In this document: positions 36,221 through 47,099 of the stretch, piece after piece
Layout of the letters: each line of letters begins with the position of its first letter
Position numbering within the stretch: the first letter of the stretch is position 1
Source of the DNA: Mobilicoccus caccae
GTDB taxonomy: Bacteria > Actinomycetota > Actinomycetes > Actinomycetales > Dermatophilaceae
Direction of reading: 5' to 3'
Assembly: GCF_030161635.1 (NCBI RefSeq)
Contig: NZ_BSUO01000001.1
Coordinates: forward strand, 4,073,199-4,137,198
DNA: 64,000 bases
Position numbers and translations under genes: made by a program
Notes under the pieces: generated by a model
Database searches by the model: none
Told to the model about the DNA's origin: nothing
Seen by the model: only the letters and a program-made list of their open reading frames with translations

Positions 36221-37083
36221 CCAGTCACAGCGACGACGCAGGCCTCGACGCGGCCCGGCCCCTCGCCGACGTCCGTGTGGTCACGATCGCGCTCAACGTG
36301 CCCGGCCCGGTCACCGTCGAACGGCTGGTCCGCTACGGCGCCGCGGTGACGACTGTCCTGCCACCTTCGGGCGATCCCCTCGAGCAGTACTGCCCACCGT
36401 GGTTCGCCGACCTGCACCGAGGCCAGCAGGTGACGACCCTCGACCTCAAGAGCGAGGTCGGCCGTGCCCGGATGGCCGACCTGCTCGACGAGGCGGACCT
36501 CCTCGTCACCTCCTCCCGCGCGTCGGCGTTGCGGCGGCTCTCGGTCGACTTCGCCACCCTGCACGAACGCCACCCGCGGCTCTGCCAGATCGACATCGTC
36601 GGCCACCCCGGCGAGGGCGCCGACATCGCCGGTCACGACCTCACCTACCAGGCCACCGAGGGGCTCATCCGACCCCCGGCCATGCCCACCACCCTGGTCG
36701 CCGACATGTTCGGCGCCGAACGTGCCGTCTCGGAGGCGTTGGTCGCGCTGCGGGTCCGCGACGCCACGGGGGCGGGATGCCGGCGCGAGGTCGCCCTCTC
36801 CGACGCGGCCCACGACGCGGCCAGACCGGTGGCCTACGGGATGACCTCCGCCGGCGGACCCCTCGACGGCGCCCTTCCGGCCTACGGCATCTACGCGGCG
36901 CAGGACGGATGGATCGCCCTGGCCGCCCTCGAACCGCACTTCGAGCGACGGGCACGTGAACTCCTGGAGGTCGACGGCACCGCCGAGGCGTACGCGGCGG
37001 TGTTCGCCACCCGCCCGGTCGCCGATTGGCAGGCCTGGGCCGCCGAGAACGACGTCCCCCTCGCTCCGATCCACCAGGGCTGA
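36217..37083 (+). CDS. CaiB/BaiF-type CoA-transferase, short form
   Basis: A class III CoA-transferase-like protein. Family features are the N-terminal ADVRVVTIALNVPGPV, the mid-region LDLKSEVGRARMADLLDEADLLV and DIVGHPGEGADIAGHDLTYQA. At 288 residues it is much shorter than the usual 380-400; the C-terminal part after the mobile domain is abbreviated, and the catalytic Asp normally found near the middle is not certain. It may act on CoA thioesters such as alpha-methylacyl-CoA, or be a divergent member. Coupled to the upstream acetyltransferase. Confidence 0.75.
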   Translation: MTSHSDDAGLDAARPLADVRVVTIALNVPGPVTVERLVRYGAAVTTVLPPSGDPLEQYCPPWFADLHRGQQVTTLDLKSEVGRARMADLLDEADLLVTSSRASALRRLSVDFATLHERHPRLCQIDIVGHPGEGADIAGHDLTYQATEGLIRPPAMPTTLVADMFGAERAVSEALVALRVRDATGAGCRREVALSDAAHDAARPVAYGMTSAGGPLDGALPAYGIYAAQDGWIALAALEPHFERRARELLEVDGTAEAYAAVFATRPVADWQAWAAENDVPLAPIHQG

Positions 37084-37163
37084 GCGAGCCGCCGGCGGAT
37101 CTGGGGCATCATCTGGGGTGGCCGCGGCATCTTCGGGCGCGGATCGACCCACGAGGAGATGGT

Positions 37164-38420
37164 GTGAGGTTCCGGCAGCACCTGGCCGACACTCGACCAC
37201 TGCAGAATCCGTACTTCCGGCGACTGTGGACCGCGAACATCGTCACCGTCATCGGGGCTCAACTGACGATCGTGGCGGTGCCGGCGCAGATCTACGTCAT
37301 CACCTCCTCCTCGGCCTACGTGGGTCTGACCGGGCTCTTCGGGCTCGTGCCGCTCGTCGTCTTCGGGCTCTGGGGTGGGGCGCTCGCCGACGTCTTCGAT
37401 CGCCGCACGATCCTGCTCATCACCACGTGGGGCCTGATCATCACCACGGCCGGATTCTGGCTGCAGGCGCTGCTCGGCAACCAGAACGTGTGGCTCCTGC
37501 TCGGGCTGTTCGCGGTGCAGCAGGCCTTCTTCGCGGTCAATCAACCCACGCGCAGCGCGGTGCTGCCGAAGATCCTCACCCCCGACCTTCTGCCCGCCGC
37601 CAACTCCCTGTCGATGACGCTGTTCGGCGCGGGTGCCGTCGTGGGACCCCTGCTCGGCGGGGTGCTCATCCCCGTGCTCGGGTTCTCGTGGTTGTACCTC
37701 ATCGACACCCTGTGCCTGTTCGCCACCCTCTGGGCGGTGATCTCGCTGCCCCCGCTGCCCGTCGAGGGCGCCGAGGGACGACCCGGATTGCGCTCGGTCG
37801 TCGACGGATTCGTGTACCTACGCGGTCATCCGGTGCTGCTGATGTCGTTCGTCGTCGACATCATCGCCATGTTCTTCGGGATGCCGCGGGCCCTCTTCCC
37901 CGAGGTGGCCGACGTGTCGTTCGGCGGACCGCCCGGCGGCGGCCTGGCCTACGCCGTCCTATTCGCGGCGATGCCCGCGGGGATGGTGTTCGGCGGGGTG
38001 GTGTCGGGGTGGGTCTCCCGGGTGCAGCGGCAAGGTCTGGCCGTGGTCGTCTCGATCGTCGTCTGGGGTGCGGCCGTCGTCGTGCTCGGACTCGCGGTGC
38101 TGGCCGCGGACGGCCGAGCCGGGTTCTGGCTGGCGGTCGCGGCCGTGGCGCTCGCCGTGGGCGGCGCCGCGGACATGGCGTCGGCGGCGTTCCGGCAGAG
38201 CATGTTGCAGGCCTCGGCCACCGACGCCGTGCGCGGGCGGCTGCAGGGCGTGTTCATCGTCGTCGTCGCCGGTGGGCCGCGCCTGGCCGACGTCGCGCAC
38301 GGGGCGGCCTCCCCGGTGATCGGCCCGGGATGGACGATCACCGCCGGCGGGCTCCTCGTCATCGTCGGCGTCGTCCTCGCCTCGGCCCTGGCCCCCGTGT
38401 TCGTCCGCTATCGAGGGTGA
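37164..38420 (+). CDS. MFS exporter (enterobactin/drug exporter type)
   Basis: A 418-residue membrane protein with about 12 hydrophobic segments. NPYFRRLWTANIVTVIG at the N-terminus and GLVPLVVFGLWGGALAD with DRRTIL after helix 2 are typical of DHA3-type exporters. GTG 37164 is chosen because AGGAG ends 6 nt upstream. Its substrate (drug, siderophore or metabolite) is unknown. A strong bidirectional hairpin follows. Confidence 0.85.
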   Translation: MRFRQHLADTRPLQNPYFRRLWTANIVTVIGAQLTIVAVPAQIYVITSSSAYVGLTGLFGLVPLVVFGLWGGALADVFDRRTILLITTWGLIITTAGFWLQALLGNQNVWLLLGLFAVQQAFFAVNQPTRSAVLPKILTPDLLPAANSLSMTLFGAGAVVGPLLGGVLIPVLGFSWLYLIDTLCLFATLWAVISLPPLPVEGAEGRPGLRSVVDGFVYLRGHPVLLMSFVVDIIAMFFGMPRALFPEVADVSFGGPPGGGLAYAVLFAAMPAGMVFGGVVSGWVSRVQRQGLAVVVSIVVWGAAVVVLGLAVLAADGRAGFWLAVAAVALAVGGAADMASAAFRQSMLQASATDAVRGRLQGVFIVVVAGGPRLADVAHGAASPVIGPGWTITAGGLLVIVGVVLASALAPVFVRYRG

Positions 38421-38444
38421 ACGACGGCGGCGGAGCGGACGCCG

Positions 38445-38477
38445 GAGGGCGGGCACGCGCCATGCGTGCCCGCCCTC
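38445..38477. terminator. Bidirectional terminator between the MFS gene and gltA
   Basis: A perfect 14-bp stem (38445-38458 with 38464-38477) with a 5-nt loop lies between the convergent MFS exporter and citrate synthase genes. It can serve both strands. Confidence 0.75.
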
Positions 38478-38535
38478 GTCGATCGGCTCGCCGTCCGGCC
38501 GGTGGATGCGTCCTACCTGCCAGGAGCGCGGAGGC

Positions 38536-39822
<1,287 letters not shown>

Positions 39823-39949
39823 GTGCTTCCTCCTGATGTCGTCGTGTTCGTCGCAACCTTACGGCCAGCGCGAGACCTCGGTCGTCCTCGGTCCGGGTGA
39901 TGACGATCTCGCCGCCCCGCTCGCGAGGCCCATCGTGCAGGATCGTCAC

Positions 39950-41155
39950 ATGTATGACGTCACCACGTTGCGTTCCCAGATCCCCGCCCTCGCCGACGGA
40001 ACGGCCTACTTCGACGGTCCGGGTGGCACCCAGACCCCGGCGCCCGTGGCGGGCACGATGGCTCGGGTCCTCACCTCGGGCATCTCCAACCGCGGCACGG
40101 TGACGGCAGCCGAGCGCCGCGCCGAGGAGGTCGTCGTCGCCGCCCGGGCAGCCATGGCGGATCTGCTGGGCGCGGATCCCGGCGGGGTCGTGTTCGGCCG
40201 GTCGATGACGCAGCTCATGTACGACATGGCGCGCACGCTGGCGAGCGGGTGGGGCCCCGGTGACGAGGTCGTCGTGACGCGGCTGGACCACGACGCGAAC
40301 GTGCGGCCCTGGGTGCAGGCGGCCGAGCGGGTGGGGGCGAGCGTGCGGTGGGTCGACTTCGACCCCGGGACCGGCGAACTCACCGTCGACGACGTCGCGG
40401 CGGTCCTGTCCGACCGGACCCGGGTCGTGGCGGTGACCGCGGCGAGCAACCTCATCGGCACCCGCCCCGACATCGCCGCGATCTCCGCACTGGTGCACGA
40501 CGCCGGGGCCCTGTTCGCGGTCGACGGCGTGCACGCCACGGCGCACGTGGGCATCGACGTCGCCGCCCTGGGCGCCGACGTGTTCCTCTGCTCCCCCTAC
40601 AAGTTCATGGGCCCGCACTGCGGGGTGCTCGCGGCGGCGCCGGCGTTCCTCGAGACGCTGCGGCCGGACAAGCTCGCCCCCTCGACCGATGCGGTGCCCG
40701 AGCGGTTCGAGCTCGGGACCCTGCCGTACGAACTGATGGCCGGCACGACCGCCGCGGTCGACCTCATCGCCTCCCTGGGCGGCGGACAGGGCTCACGCCG
40801 GGAGCGGATCCTGGCGGCGATGGACACGATCGAGGAGCACGAGGACCGCCTGCGGCTGCGCCTCGAGCAGGGTTTGGCCGACCTCGGAGCGACCGTGTGG
40901 TCACGCGCCTCCCGCCGTACCCCGACGTTGTTGTTCCGGCTGCCCGGAGTCCCGGACGCCGACGTGTACCGCGGCCTGGCGCAGCGTCAGATCAACGCCC
41001 CGGCCTCCTCGTTCTACGCGCTGGAGTGCTCGCGCAGGCTGGGACTGGGCGACACCGGCGCGATCAGGGTCGGCCTCGCGCCCTACAGCGACGACTCCGA
41101 CATCGACCGCCTGCTGGCGGGCCTGCAGGAGATCGCCGCCACCGCACCCCGCTGA
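39950..41155 (+). CDS. Cysteine desulfurase-like class V aminotransferase
   Basis: A PLP enzyme of 401 residues, fold type I. The cofactor contacts are VDGVHATAHVG and the Schiff-base Lys218 in SPYKFMGPH. The N-terminus (YFDGPGGTQTP) and the absence of a mobile catalytic Cys loop place it with cysteine desulfurase-like proteins (VC1184/selenocysteine-lyase-like group) rather than IscS. It may be a lyase or aminotransferase for an unknown small substrate. CAGGAT ends 6 nt before the ATG and no ribosome-binding site is visible. Confidence 0.8.
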   Translation: MYDVTTLRSQIPALADGTAYFDGPGGTQTPAPVAGTMARVLTSGISNRGTVTAAERRAEEVVVAARAAMADLLGADPGGVVFGRSMTQLMYDMARTLASGWGPGDEVVVTRLDHDANVRPWVQAAERVGASVRWVDFDPGTGELTVDDVAAVLSDRTRVVAVTAASNLIGTRPDIAAISALVHDAGALFAVDGVHATAHVGIDVAALGADVFLCSPYKFMGPHCGVLAAAPAFLETLRPDKLAPSTDAVPERFELGTLPYELMAGTTAAVDLIASLGGGQGSRRERILAAMDTIEEHEDRLRLRLEQGLADLGATVWSRASRRTPTLLFRLPGVPDADVYRGLAQRQINAPASSFYALECSRRLGLGDTGAIRVGLAPYSDDSDIDRLLAGLQEIAATAPR

Positions 41156-41231
41156 TCCACGACACGCGTCGATGGGACACGCCTGTGACGCCGCGTGCGT
41201 CCTGTGACGTCCTGCGGGCAGTGCAGCGGGC

Positions 41232-42373
41232 TCAGAGCAGGGTGGAGTTCGTCGTGACGTCGTCGAGGGCGTCCAGGTCGAGGACGGCTCCGCTGCCCGG
41301 GCCCGTCGGCGGGATCAGGTGGCCGTCGACGAGTTCGAAGCTCTGGGTGATGTCGCGGGCGTAGTAGCGGCTCGTGGCCGAGATGTCGCCCGGCAGAGTG
41401 AAGTTCGGCAGTCCGGCCAGCGCGAGGTTGGCTGCGCGGCCCAGGCCGGTCTCGAGCATCCCGCCGCAGAACACCGGCACCCCGTGCGCGGCGCAGAGGT
41501 CGTGGATCGAGCGGGCGTTCACATACCCCCGACGCGGGCCGGCTTGATGTTGATGCTGTCGGCGGCGTGCAGGGCGATGGCCGTCGCCGCGGTGCCGAGC
41601 GAGGTCACCGACTCGTCGAGACACACCGGCGTGGCCAGGTCGGCCGCGAGGCGGGCATGGGCGAGGAGATCCTCGGCGGGGAAAGGCTGTTCGAGCAGCA
41701 GCAACCCGAACTCGTCGAAGCGCAGCAGGTGCGGGATGTCGGCCGTGCCGTACGCCTGGTTGGCGTCGACCTGCAGCGGCAGGGGCTCGCCGTAGGCCTT
41801 CCGGTGCTCCTCGTCGAAGGCCTCGCGCACGGCGCGGATCGGCTCGACGTCCCACCCGGGACGTACCTTGAGCTTGATGCGGCGGTACCCGTCGTCGAGG
41901 TAGCCGCGCACCCAGTCGAGCAGTTCGTCGATGGTGTCGGGGATGCCCACGGAGACCCCCACGGCGATCCGGTCGCGGTGCCCGCCGAGGTAGGTCGACA
42001 GCGACATCCCCCGCGCGCGGAGTTGGGCCTCGAGCACGGCGGTCTCGACGACGCCCTTGCCCAGCGGCATCCCGGGGAGGTCGGCGAACGCCGCGCGCAG
42101 CAGCGGCAGGGTCGGCCCGTCGGCAGCGGCAGCGTCCCTGGCCATCGGCACGAGGACCTCGGCGAGGGCCGTCCGGACCGTCGCCATGTACTCGGGGTAG
42201 TAGGTGGGCTCGCGGTCGGCGCCGCATTCGGCCCACCCGGTGGCCTCGGGCGTGCTCCAGCGCAGCAGCAGGACGTCCTTCTCCGTCTCCGCACCGCGTG
42301 AGGTGCGAAACGGGCGGACGAGCGGCAGTGAGGCGGTGCGGAGTTCGACCTCGATCGGTGCGGCGGTCGTCAT
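41232..42373 (-). CDS. menC: o-Succinylbenzoate synthase (frameshift as read)
   Basis: An enolase-superfamily enzyme of menaquinone synthesis (some relatives racemise N-acylamino acids). Catalytic Lys167 and Lys169 are in RIKLKVRPG, metal ligands are Asp203 (QVDANQAYG), Glu228 (LLEQPF) and Asp253 (CLDESV), and Lys277 is in NIKPARVGG. The frame breaks right there; one base added to the five-C run at 41526-41530 continues as YVNARSIHDLCAAHGV to LDLDALDDV. The restored length is 380 residues. The ATG overlaps the stop of the acetyltransferase gene, so the two may act together; that pairing also fits an N-acylamino acid racemase. Confidence 0.85.
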
Positions 42374-43161
42374 GACGTCGGTCCCTTCGTCAACAGGTAG
42401 GCGCCGGAGCGGGTGAACCCGGCGACGACCCGGTCCGCGCCGGCACGGAACACCTCCCGGGCCGCCTGCCGCCACGCGAGCGAGGCGTCGCGGTCCTCGC
42501 GGCGCAGCGTCTCGACGTCGGAGGGGGTGCCCACCAGCCACGCCGCGTCCTCGGGCCGGTCGTGCAACCGCGGACGGCCGTCGTCCCCCTCGTCGAGGAC
42601 GACGACCGCGCCGAGTCGCGCGGCGAGGTCGTCGGCGGGGTCGCGAGGGGCGGCCGAGCGCACGTCGACGCGCACGAGGAGGCGATCGGTGGGGTCGCCG
42701 GCGTTGATGCCGTCGGGGATCGGCGGGTAGTGCTCGACCTCGTACTTCACGACGTCGGCGCCGAGAAGGTCGAGGTTGAAGTGGGCGTTGCGGCGCACGA
42801 GCGGGTCGTAGGTCCATTCGATGCCGGCGACCCCGCGCTCCGCCGCCCACTCACGCTGGGCCGACTTGAGCAGTCGGCCCACACCTGCGCCCGCCGCCCT
42901 CGGCGCCACCCCGGTGATGAGCGAGGCCAGGGTGTCCGAATGCGGTGCGGCGGCGATGCCGACGACGACGCCGATCAGGTCCTCGCCGTCGAACGCCCCG
43001 AGCAGGCAGCCGCCCCACGCGCTGATCGATCTGACGACATCGCCGGGGATCGGCGAGGACTCGTACGGTGTGCCCCAGACCTCGGCGAGCAGCCGGGTCG
43101 CGGCCTCGGCCTCGGTCGGGCCGATGAGCGGACGGACGTCGATGTTCACGCCCCCCAGCAT
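42370..43161 (-). CDS. GNAT-family N-acetyltransferase
   Basis: A 263-residue protein. The acyl-CoA site is LITGVAPRAAGAGVGRLLK and the following AGIEWTYDPLVRRNAHFNLDLLGADVV is characteristic of the acetyltransferase often encoded beside menC/N-succinylamino acid racemase genes. ATG 43161 has a G-rich ribosome-binding site; GTG 43149 is an alternative. It overlaps menC by 4 nt and is divergent from the ABC transporter operon. It probably acylates the substrate used by its enolase-family neighbour. Confidence 0.85.
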   Translation of the reverse strand: MLGGVNIDVRPLIGPTEAEAATRLLAEVWGTPYESSPIPGDVVRSISAWGGCLLGAFDGEDLIGVVVGIAAAPHSDTLASLITGVAPRAAGAGVGRLLKSAQREWAAERGVAGIEWTYDPLVRRNAHFNLDLLGADVVKYEVEHYPPIPDGINAGDPTDRLLVRVDVRSAAPRDPADDLAARLGAVVVLDEGDDGRPRLHDRPEDAAWLVGTPSDVETLRREDRDASLAWRQAAREVFRAGADRVVAGFTRSGAYLLTKGPTS

Positions 43162-43254
43162 GCATCCCGCCTCACCCCGGTGGCAGAGCCGGGTTCGGCG
43201 ACCCCTGAGGTGACCACTCCGCCGGAGGCGAACGAGGTCGGTCCGCGGCATCGG

Positions 43255-43266
43255 TACGGTTGCACC
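43255..43266 (+). promoter_or_regulatory. Putative leaderless promoter of the ABC transporter operon
   Basis: TACGGT (43255-43260) ends 6 nt before GTG 43267. It is identical to the box before the DUF2237 gene, with no ribosome-binding site. Confidence 0.45.
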
Positions 43267-43941
43267 GTGAGTCAACCCAGCGCGCGTCTCGTCGTCACCG
43301 GCCTGTCCAAGACCTACGGGGGTCGCCGCATCCTGCTGGAGGTCGGTCTCGAGGCGCGCCCCGGTGAGGTCGTCGCCCTCGTCGGCCCGAACGGCGCGGG
43401 CAAGACGACACTGCTGCGCTGCATCATCGGCACCGAGGACCCCGACGCGGGCACCGTCACCCTCGACGGCGCGCGGTTCGACGAGAGCGACCCGGCCACG
43501 CGGCGCAGGGTGGCGGCCGTCCTGGACGACCTGGCCTGGTTTCCCGACCTCACGGCCTGGGAGCACCTCGACCTGCTCGCCCGCGCGCACGGTGACGACG
43601 AGAACGACGACATCGTCGACGACGCGCTCGCCGCGGTCCGCCTGTCCCATGTGGCCGATCAGGTGCCGGGCACCCTCAGCTCCGGTCAACGTCGGCGCCT
43701 CGGCCTGGCCACGACACTGGTCCGGCCCTTCGACCTGCTCTTCCTCGACGAACCCGAGCAGCGCCTCGACGAAGCGGGCCGCGAGTGGCTCGCCGGGTAC
43801 CTGCGCCGCTCGGCCGCCGACGGCCGCACGGTCGTCATGGCCAGCCACGACGCCACCCTGGTCGAGGCCTGCGGAGGGCGGGTGGTCACCATCGACGCCC
43901 CCGACGAGGTCGGAGAGGTGAGCTCGGAGGACCGGCCGTGA
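43267..43941 (+). CDS. ABC transporter ATP-binding protein
   Basis: A 224-residue ATPase. Walker A is GPNGAGKTT (40-48), the signature is LSSGQRRRLG, Walker B is LLFLDEP, and the His switch is in MASHD. It closely resembles the ATPase of heme/drug-type exporters. Its stop overlaps the next GTG by 4 nt, so it works with the following membrane protein. Exported or imported substrate unknown. Confidence 0.9.
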   Translation: MSQPSARLVVTGLSKTYGGRRILLEVGLEARPGEVVALVGPNGAGKTTLLRCIIGTEDPDAGTVTLDGARFDESDPATRRRVAAVLDDLAWFPDLTAWEHLDLLARAHGDDENDDIVDDALAAVRLSHVADQVPGTLSSGQRRRLGLATTLVRPFDLLFLDEPEQRLDEAGREWLAGYLRRSAADGRTVVMASHDATLVEACGGRVVTIDAPDEVGEVSSEDRP

Positions 43942-45563
43942 AAGGCACCGGCAAGCACCGCCGCTCCGGCGGCGACAGGCCGGGTGACGACGCGCCCCAC
44001 GACGCGGATCGTGACGCCGCACCACCTGGCGACGCGACGAGCATCCTCTCGCCGCCTCTGACCGGCGAGCCTCCGGACCTGCGTGCGCGCCGGTCGTGGG
44101 CCCACGACGCGCTGTACGCCCTGGCCGAGGCGCGGGGGAGGCGGCTGGAGGAACGCGGCGATTCGCGCTTCGGCGAGGTCTACACCCTCATCGTCGGGGT
44201 CGTCGTCTTCACGGCCATGGCGGGGTCGTTGGCCTCGGGCGTGTTCTCCCGCTCCTGTTCCGGGCCCCTGTGCGCCGGCGCGGTGGAGGGCAGCGCCTAC
44301 GCGTGGCTCGCGCTCGCGATCGCCGTCGCGACGGCCGGGGCCCTGGCCGTCGGTGCGCGTGCGCTCGGCCCGGCCGGGCTCTCGGCGGCACGACGGTCCT
44401 GGTTCGCCTCGGCCCCGATCGACCGCGCGCTGGTCGTGCGCGGTCCCCTGACCACCGTGATCTCCCTGCTCGCCGCGGTCGGCGGCGTCGTCGGCCTCCT
44501 CGTCGCCCTCACCGCGTCGGCCGGACGATCGGACCTGCCCTCCCTGCTCGCCGGTGGCGCGGCCGGTGCGGCGGCCGCGGCGTTCGGCGTCGTGCTCGCG
44601 GGCCTCGTGCAGACCTCGCGCCTCGCGCGGGCGTGGACGATCGTCGGGTGGTGTCTGCTCGTCGCCGGCATCCTCACCGCGGCCCTGGCGGTCGCGCCGT
44701 GGTCGACGTCGGCGATGCCCGCCGTCCCGGCCCTGACCTCGGTGCCCGTCGTGCCGGTCGCGCTCGGGATCGGCCTGCTCGCCCTGCTGGGAGCGGTCCT
44801 CGGATGGGTCGTCCTACGGCCTCGCCTGCGCACGATGCCCCTGATCGAGCTGCAGCGCGCCGGCGACACCTCCGAGGCCGTCATCTCCAGCCTCCTCATG
44901 CTCGAGACCACCGCGCTGGACGAACTCCGCGGCTCCCGCGCGCTGGCCAAGCGGGGTCGTCACCGGTCCCGCCCGATGCGCGGCCGCGGATGGGTCGCGA
45001 TCGCGTCGGCCGAACTGCGCAGGCTCACGCGCTCGCGGACGCCGATCGTCGTCGCCGTGCTGCTCGTTGCTGTTCCGGTCCTGGTGTCGGGGCTGCTGGG
45101 CGCGGTCCCGGCGATCATCGGCGCCGCCCTCGTCGCCGTGATGCTCGGCAACGGCAGCGCGGGCGGGTTGCGTCTGTGGACGAGGTCGTCCTCGGTCAAC
45201 CGCATGTTCCCGTTCGCCGCCCGACAGGTCCGCGCGGCCTACCTGCTCGTGCCCGCGCTGCTCGTCTCGGGGTGGCTCGCGGTGGTCTGCCTCCTGGTGG
45301 GCCTCGGCTGGATCACGTGGGCGGTCCTCGCGGTCGCCGCGGCGTCGGCCGTGCTGCGCGCCGCCCCCGAATCGTCCGTCGGACTGGCCGCCGGCAACGT
45401 CGTCATGACACCCCAGGGCGCGATCCCGGTGGGACTCATCGGCATCCTCATGCGCGGCCCCGACGTCGCCGTGATCCCCGTCGTGCTGCTGCTGGCCGGA
45501 TTCCCGGGAGCGGCGTTCATGCTCGCGCTGGCGTTCCTCGTCGGGTTCCTCTGGCGCGACTGA
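43938..45563 (+). CDS. ABC transporter membrane protein, DUF6297-like
   Basis: A 541-residue protein: a disordered charged N-terminus (about 60 residues, rich in Asp/Gly), then about 12 hydrophobic segments and a cytoplasmic loop with ELQRAGDTSEAV and the basic stretch KRGRHRSRPMRGR. It fits the DUF6297 type of permease that accompanies a lone ATPase in actinobacteria. The GTG start overlaps the ATPase stop. No substrate-binding protein is present, which favours export. Confidence 0.75.
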   Translation: MKGTGKHRRSGGDRPGDDAPHDADRDAAPPGDATSILSPPLTGEPPDLRARRSWAHDALYALAEARGRRLEERGDSRFGEVYTLIVGVVVFTAMAGSLASGVFSRSCSGPLCAGAVEGSAYAWLALAIAVATAGALAVGARALGPAGLSAARRSWFASAPIDRALVVRGPLTTVISLLAAVGGVVGLLVALTASAGRSDLPSLLAGGAAGAAAAAFGVVLAGLVQTSRLARAWTIVGWCLLVAGILTAALAVAPWSTSAMPAVPALTSVPVVPVALGIGLLALLGAVLGWVVLRPRLRTMPLIELQRAGDTSEAVISSLLMLETTALDELRGSRALAKRGRHRSRPMRGRGWVAIASAELRRLTRSRTPIVVAVLLVAVPVLVSGLLGAVPAIIGAALVAVMLGNGSAGGLRLWTRSSSVNRMFPFAARQVRAAYLLVPALLVSGWLAVVCLLVGLGWITWAVLAVAAASAVLRAAPESSVGLAAGNVVMTPQGAIPVGLIGILMRGPDVAVIPVVLLLAGFPGAAFMLALAFLVGFLWRD

Positions 45564-45605
45564 CCTCGCCGGCCGAACCCGCCGACGCGGGCGCGCGCGG
45601 GCCGG

Positions 45606-46166
45606 TCAGAGGTAACGCTGGAAGCGGGTGCGCACGGCCTCGCGGGTCGGGTGGTGGTCGCCGTTCTTGGCCTTGATGGCGTCGGCGATCTGCTGGTAGG
45701 ACAGGCCGCGGCGGTGGGCGTCGCGCACCCCCTCCTTGAGCCGGGCGTCGTTGCCGGTGCGCCGCGCGTGCTCGTCGAGCTCGGTCAGTCGCCGTTGGAT
45801 CAGCCGGACCGTGGGTTTGGGGATGTGCCGCGCCTCGCGCTGCTGCAGCCAGGAGTCGATCTGCGCCGCGTCCCACAGCGTCTTGCGTCCCCACTTGCGG
45901 TCGGTGGGTGCCGGCATCTGGTCGCGGCTGGCCATGCCCCGGATCGTCGAGGCGCGGATCGAGTGCTTGCCCGTGATGCGGGCGAGTTCGTCGGCGATCA
46001 TCTCGGCGGTCACGTAGCCCGTCGGCGGCCCGGCGGGAGTGCTCTCCTGCACGGCGGCCTCGGTCTCGCGGTGGCTCGTGGCGACACCGTCCATCACCCT
46101 CGCCACGGCAGTGCGGTGAGCGATGAGGGGTGCGGTCGGAGTGGCCTGGCCCTCCTGGGTCGACAT
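45606..46166 (-). CDS. HTH DNA-binding protein
   Basis: A 186-residue soluble protein. After a disordered N-terminus, GYVTAEMIADELARITGKHSIRASTIRGMASR looks like an HTH, followed by MPAPTDRKWGRKTLWDAAQIDSWL, the MerR/excisionase-like DNA-binding module. A second HTH-like unit, LSYQQIADAIKAKNG, precedes the basic C-terminus. ATG 46166 (GAGGTGG upstream) is chosen over GTG 46172. It is divergent from the WhiB gene, separated by 416 bp, and may regulate it. Family not named. Confidence 0.65.
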   Translation of the reverse strand: MSTQEGQATPTAPLIAHRTAVARVMDGVATSHRETEAAVQESTPAGPPTGYVTAEMIADELARITGKHSIRASTIRGMASRDQMPAPTDRKWGRKTLWDAAQIDSWLQQREARHIPKPTVRLIQRRLTELDEHARRTGNDARLKEGVRDAHRRGLSYQQIADAIKAKNGDHHPTREAVRTRFQRYL

Positions 46167-46582
46167 TCCCACCTCGTTCGCCGTCTCGAAACTGCCCGCC
46201 AGCCTAGGTCATGGCGTGGGCGGGTCGGCGTGTGTGGGACATCCCTTCGGACGTGGGTCCCGAGGATTCCCCCGGTGTGTGGCCCGTGCGTCGGGCGCGG
46301 CGGGGTCGGCCGTGATTCCTGTGGGTCGACGGACGGGCACTGCAGATGAACTCTGTATGAACGCCCTGCGTGACCTGGGTCACCCTCCTTAGCGAGGCCG
46401 GCCGCGAGCTTTCGCGAACGACCCCTGGGGTCAAGGGGATTGGCGAGCCGCTCCTGAACGGTCCACCAGGACGATCGTTCAACGCTCAAGCAGATCCGCA
46501 GGTCGGGACGGACATTTGCTTGACAGGAGCAGCGCTCGATCGCAAGACTCCCCGCGTTCCCTCTAGCTACCGAGGAGTAGTC
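46167..46582 (+). promoter_or_regulatory. 416-bp divergent intergenic region with WhiB promoter
   Basis: No gene is visible in this stretch, which is richer in A/T than its surroundings. TTGACA (46520-46525) is a consensus -35 box; 18 bp downstream the weak -10 candidate AAGACT is at 46544-46549. That would give a leader of about 30 nt with GAGGAG before GTG 46583. Further upstream I see nothing I can name. Confidence 0.45.
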
Positions 46583-47086
46583 GTGAGCATCACGGCCTTG
46601 CGCACCATCCGTCACCGTGCCCAGGTGAGCCCCGAGCTCGCCGCGCGCATCGAAGCCGTCCCGGCGACGCCGACCATGGAGTCCGGCGAAGCGGCGTGCG
46701 CGTCCGCCCGCGCGCTGGGGATCCCGGCCACGGCATGGACGCCGGAGGTCGAGGCCGAGACCGTGCCGCGCTCGCTTATGAGCATCTGCGAGAGCTGCCC
46801 GGTGTGGGGAGCCTGCCTGCGTGAGGCCATCCGCATGAACGACGTCGGATACCGCGCCTCGACCACGACGAGTCAGCGCAGACTCCTCTTTCCCGAGCTC
46901 GCCACCGCAGGCCGGAGCCCACACAGTGCCCCCCGGGTCGCCGATCTGGCCTCGGAGACCGAGCGTCGCCCGCGCCACCCGCGGGGCGAAGGCAGCCTCT
47001 CCCGGTACCGCCGGGGCTGCCGCTGCGACGAATGCCGCGGCCACAACGCCGCTGCCCGCCGACGCGAGCGCGCCCGCGCCTCGTGA
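46583..47086 (+). CDS. Divergent WhiB-like protein with extra C-terminal Cys motif
   Basis: A 167-residue protein that fits the four-Cys [4Fe-4S] spacing of WhiB proteins: Cys39, then Cys69-x2-Cys72-x5-Cys78 (CESCPVWGAC). The usual G-[VI]-W-G-G turn after the cluster is replaced by VGYRASTTTSQRR, so it departs from canonical WhiB. A second module near the C-terminus has Cys146, Cys148 and Cys151 in RRGCRCDEC, a motif I associate with actinobacterial and phage proteins. A redox-sensing regulator is likely. GTG 46583 follows GAGGAG; the MinD-like gene starts 13 nt after the stop. Confidence 0.7.
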   Translation: MSITALRTIRHRAQVSPELAARIEAVPATPTMESGEAACASARALGIPATAWTPEVEAETVPRSLMSICESCPVWGACLREAIRMNDVGYRASTTTSQRRLLFPELATAGRSPHSAPRVADLASETERRPRHPRGEGSLSRYRRGCRCDECRGHNAAARRRERARAS

Positions 47087-47099
47087 GCAAGGAGACGTC

